From Comamonadaceae bacterium (GTDB lineage: Bacteria; Pseudomonadota; Gammaproteobacteria; Burkholderiales; Burkholderiaceae): 7,296 nucleotides of DNA. This document shows positions 6,083-7,296 of the stretch, piece by piece (position 1 is the first letter of the stretch; every line of letters begins with the position of its first letter). The stretch spans positions 1 to 7,296 of the forward strand of contig CANCGU010000130.1 in assembly GCA_947377705.1 (NCBI GenBank), read 5' to 3'. The notes under the pieces were generated by a model. It was not told the origin of the DNA, searched no databases, and saw only the letters and a program-made list of their open reading frames with translations. A program made the position numbers and the translations under genes.

Positions 6083-7296
6083 ATGAGAGCCGCTCTTTGG
6101 TTTGTTGCCCTCTTTGGTGTGGCGGTGGCCTCGGCTTTGTTGGCCGGTGGCAACCAAAGCACGGTCACGGTGTTTTGGTCGCCTTACCGTGTGGACTTGT
6201 CGCTCAACTTGGTATTGCTGGTGTTGGTGGCGTTGTTTGTCATGCTGCACTTGGCCTGGCGTGCCATGTCGGCTTTGTTTGAATTGCCCCATCAAGCCCG
6301 CCGCTGGCGCTTGCAGCAAAAAGAGCGAGCCATGCATGCGGCGTTGTTGGATGCACTTTCTCAGCTCTGGAGTGGCCGCTATGTGCGTGCGGTGAAGTCC
6401 GCCGAGCAAGCGCTGGCTTTAGAGGCGCTGTTGGCGTCTGTGCGAACCGCAGACGACCCCGCGCCCCGCCACACACAACAACTGCGTGCGTTGTCGCACT
6501 TGATTGCGGCTGAAAGCGCGCATGCGCTGCGTGATCGCGATGCCCGCGTGTCGCACTTGCAAGCGGTGATGGCCTTGGGCCGTGACCCCGCAGATGGCGC
6601 TGTGGATGAGGCGATGGAGTCTGCCTATTTGGGCGCTGCCCGATGGGCTTTGAGCGACCACGACGCGTCAGAAGCGCTGCGCTGGTTAGATGGTTTGCGT
6701 CACGGGCCTGCGCGTCGCACTTTGGCGTTGCGCATGCGTCTGAAAGCCACGCGCTTAGACCAGCAACACGCCTTGGCGTTAGATACCGCACGTTTGTTGG
6801 CAAAGCACGGGGCGTTCTCTGAGGCTGCTGCGCAAAGTTTGCTGCGTGAGCTGGCAATTGCAAGTTTGAACGAAGCGCATGATGGCGCCCAATTGCAGCG
6901 TGTCTGGGACAGCTTGGAGACGACCGAACGCGAGCAGCCCGAGGTGGTCTTGCACGCAGCCCAACGCATGCTCCAACTCAGCGGCGAAGCCACGGCTGTG
7001 ATGCCTTGGCTCACCCCTTTGTGGAACCGCATGGTGCAACAGCCTGACACTTGCACGCCCGCGATTCGCGAGCGCGTCGCCCAAACTTTGTCTCGCGCTT
7101 TGGTGTTGTTGCCCGCAGACCCTGATTGGCTGGCCAGCATTGAACGTGCACGCCAAACTTACCCACGTTGGGTGGAGTTGCAGTATTTGGCAGGCCGGGT
7201 GTGTTGGCATCACGCCTTGTGGGGCAAGGCTCAGCAAATGCTCGAGCTTGCTGCGCCGCAACTGAAGAATGCCGACATGCAGCGCGAAGCTTGGCG
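6083..7296 (+). CDS. hemY: HemY, TPR-containing heme-biosynthesis membrane protein (3' end missing)
   Basis: An uninterrupted frame of 404 codons from the ATG at 6083 runs off the right edge; most of a typical HemY (around 400 residues or a little more) is present. Two membrane helices open the protein, at about 4-22 (ALWFVALFGVAVASALLAG) and 41-59 (LNLVLLVLVALFVMLHLAW), joined by a short loop with STVTVFWSPYRVDLS, the typical HemY_N layout. A basic stretch follows (HQARRWRLQQKERA, 70-83), then an Ala/Leu-rich helical region with TPR-like spacing, for example WSGRYVRAVKSAEQAL (96-111). The protein is thought to be anchored in the inner membrane with a soluble TPR domain. It should not be confused with the HemY of Bacillus, a protoporphyrinogen oxidase; no FAD-binding motif is visible here. 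The start lies one base after the hemX stop, with only a weak purine stretch (GGGG, then GAG) as ribosome site, so coupling to hemX is likely. Confidence 0.9.
   Translation, partial: MRAALWFVALFGVAVASALLAGGNQSTVTVFWSPYRVDLSLNLVLLVLVALFVMLHLAWRAMSALFELPHQARRWRLQQKERAMHAALLDALSQLWSGRYVRAVKSAEQALALEALLASVRTADDPAPRHTQQLRALSHLIAAESAHALRDRDARVSHLQAVMALGRDPADGAVDEAMESAYLGAARWALSDHDASEALRWLDGLRHGPARRTLALRMRLKATRLDQQHALALDTARLLAKHGAFSEAAAQSLLRELAIASLNEAHDGAQLQRVWDSLETTEREQPEVVLHAAQRMLQLSGEATAVMPWLTPLWNRMVQQPDTCTPAIRERVAQTLSRALVLLPADPDWLASIERARQTYPRWVELQYLAGRVCWHHALWGKAQQMLELAAPQLKNADMQREAW

Noticed and set aside
6240..7261. Overlapping minus-strand frames opposite hemY
   Set aside because: The hemY frame is open throughout and has HemY membrane helices. 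The opposite frames overlap each other and give low-complexity Ala/Arg/Pro/Ser-rich products.

Overview
The window looks like ordinary chromosome from a betaproteobacterium of the order Burkholderiales, most likely the family Comamonadaceae (Limnohabitans, Rhodoferax or a relative). The basis is protein resemblance: the ArgH N-terminus, the LldD N-terminus and the hemC-hemD-hemX-hemY order all fit that group as I know it. Base composition is moderately GC-rich (estimated by eye, not counted). I see no mobile element, tRNA, rRNA, CRISPR array or sign of recent transfer.

Layout. Two gene blocks diverge from a 174-base intergenic region at 3074-3247. The left block is on the minus strand and reads argH (argininosuccinate lyase), then a DUF2127-type small membrane protein, then a Pfk-2-type 6-phosphofructokinase. 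argH and the DUF2127 gene are 1 base apart, and the DUF2127 gene and the kinase share an ATGA stop/start overlap. An 84-base gap follows, holding a pair of exact 7-base repeats and a good Shine-Dalgarno. After it, on the same strand, comes the start of an FMN-dependent alpha-hydroxy acid (probably L-lactate) dehydrogenase gene, cut by the left window edge.

The right block is on the plus strand and is a heme-biosynthesis cluster: hemC (hydroxymethylbilane synthase), hemD (uroporphyrinogen-III synthase), hemX (membrane-anchored HemX protein) and hemY (TPR membrane protein, cut by the right edge). The gaps are 15 bases, a 4-base ATGA overlap and 1 base, so this is almost certainly one transcription unit. 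HemC and HemD act in sequence to turn porphobilinogen into uroporphyrinogen III. HemX and HemY are inner-membrane proteins that accompany them in many proteobacteria but have less certain roles.

No dramatic new system is visible. The points most worth a second look are the coupling of a phosphofructokinase to an arginine-biosynthesis gene through a DUF2127 membrane protein, the symmetric repeat/palindrome arrangement upstream of the lactate dehydrogenase-like gene, the pyrimidine-rich leader and possible near-leaderless start of argH, and the TTG start of hemC.
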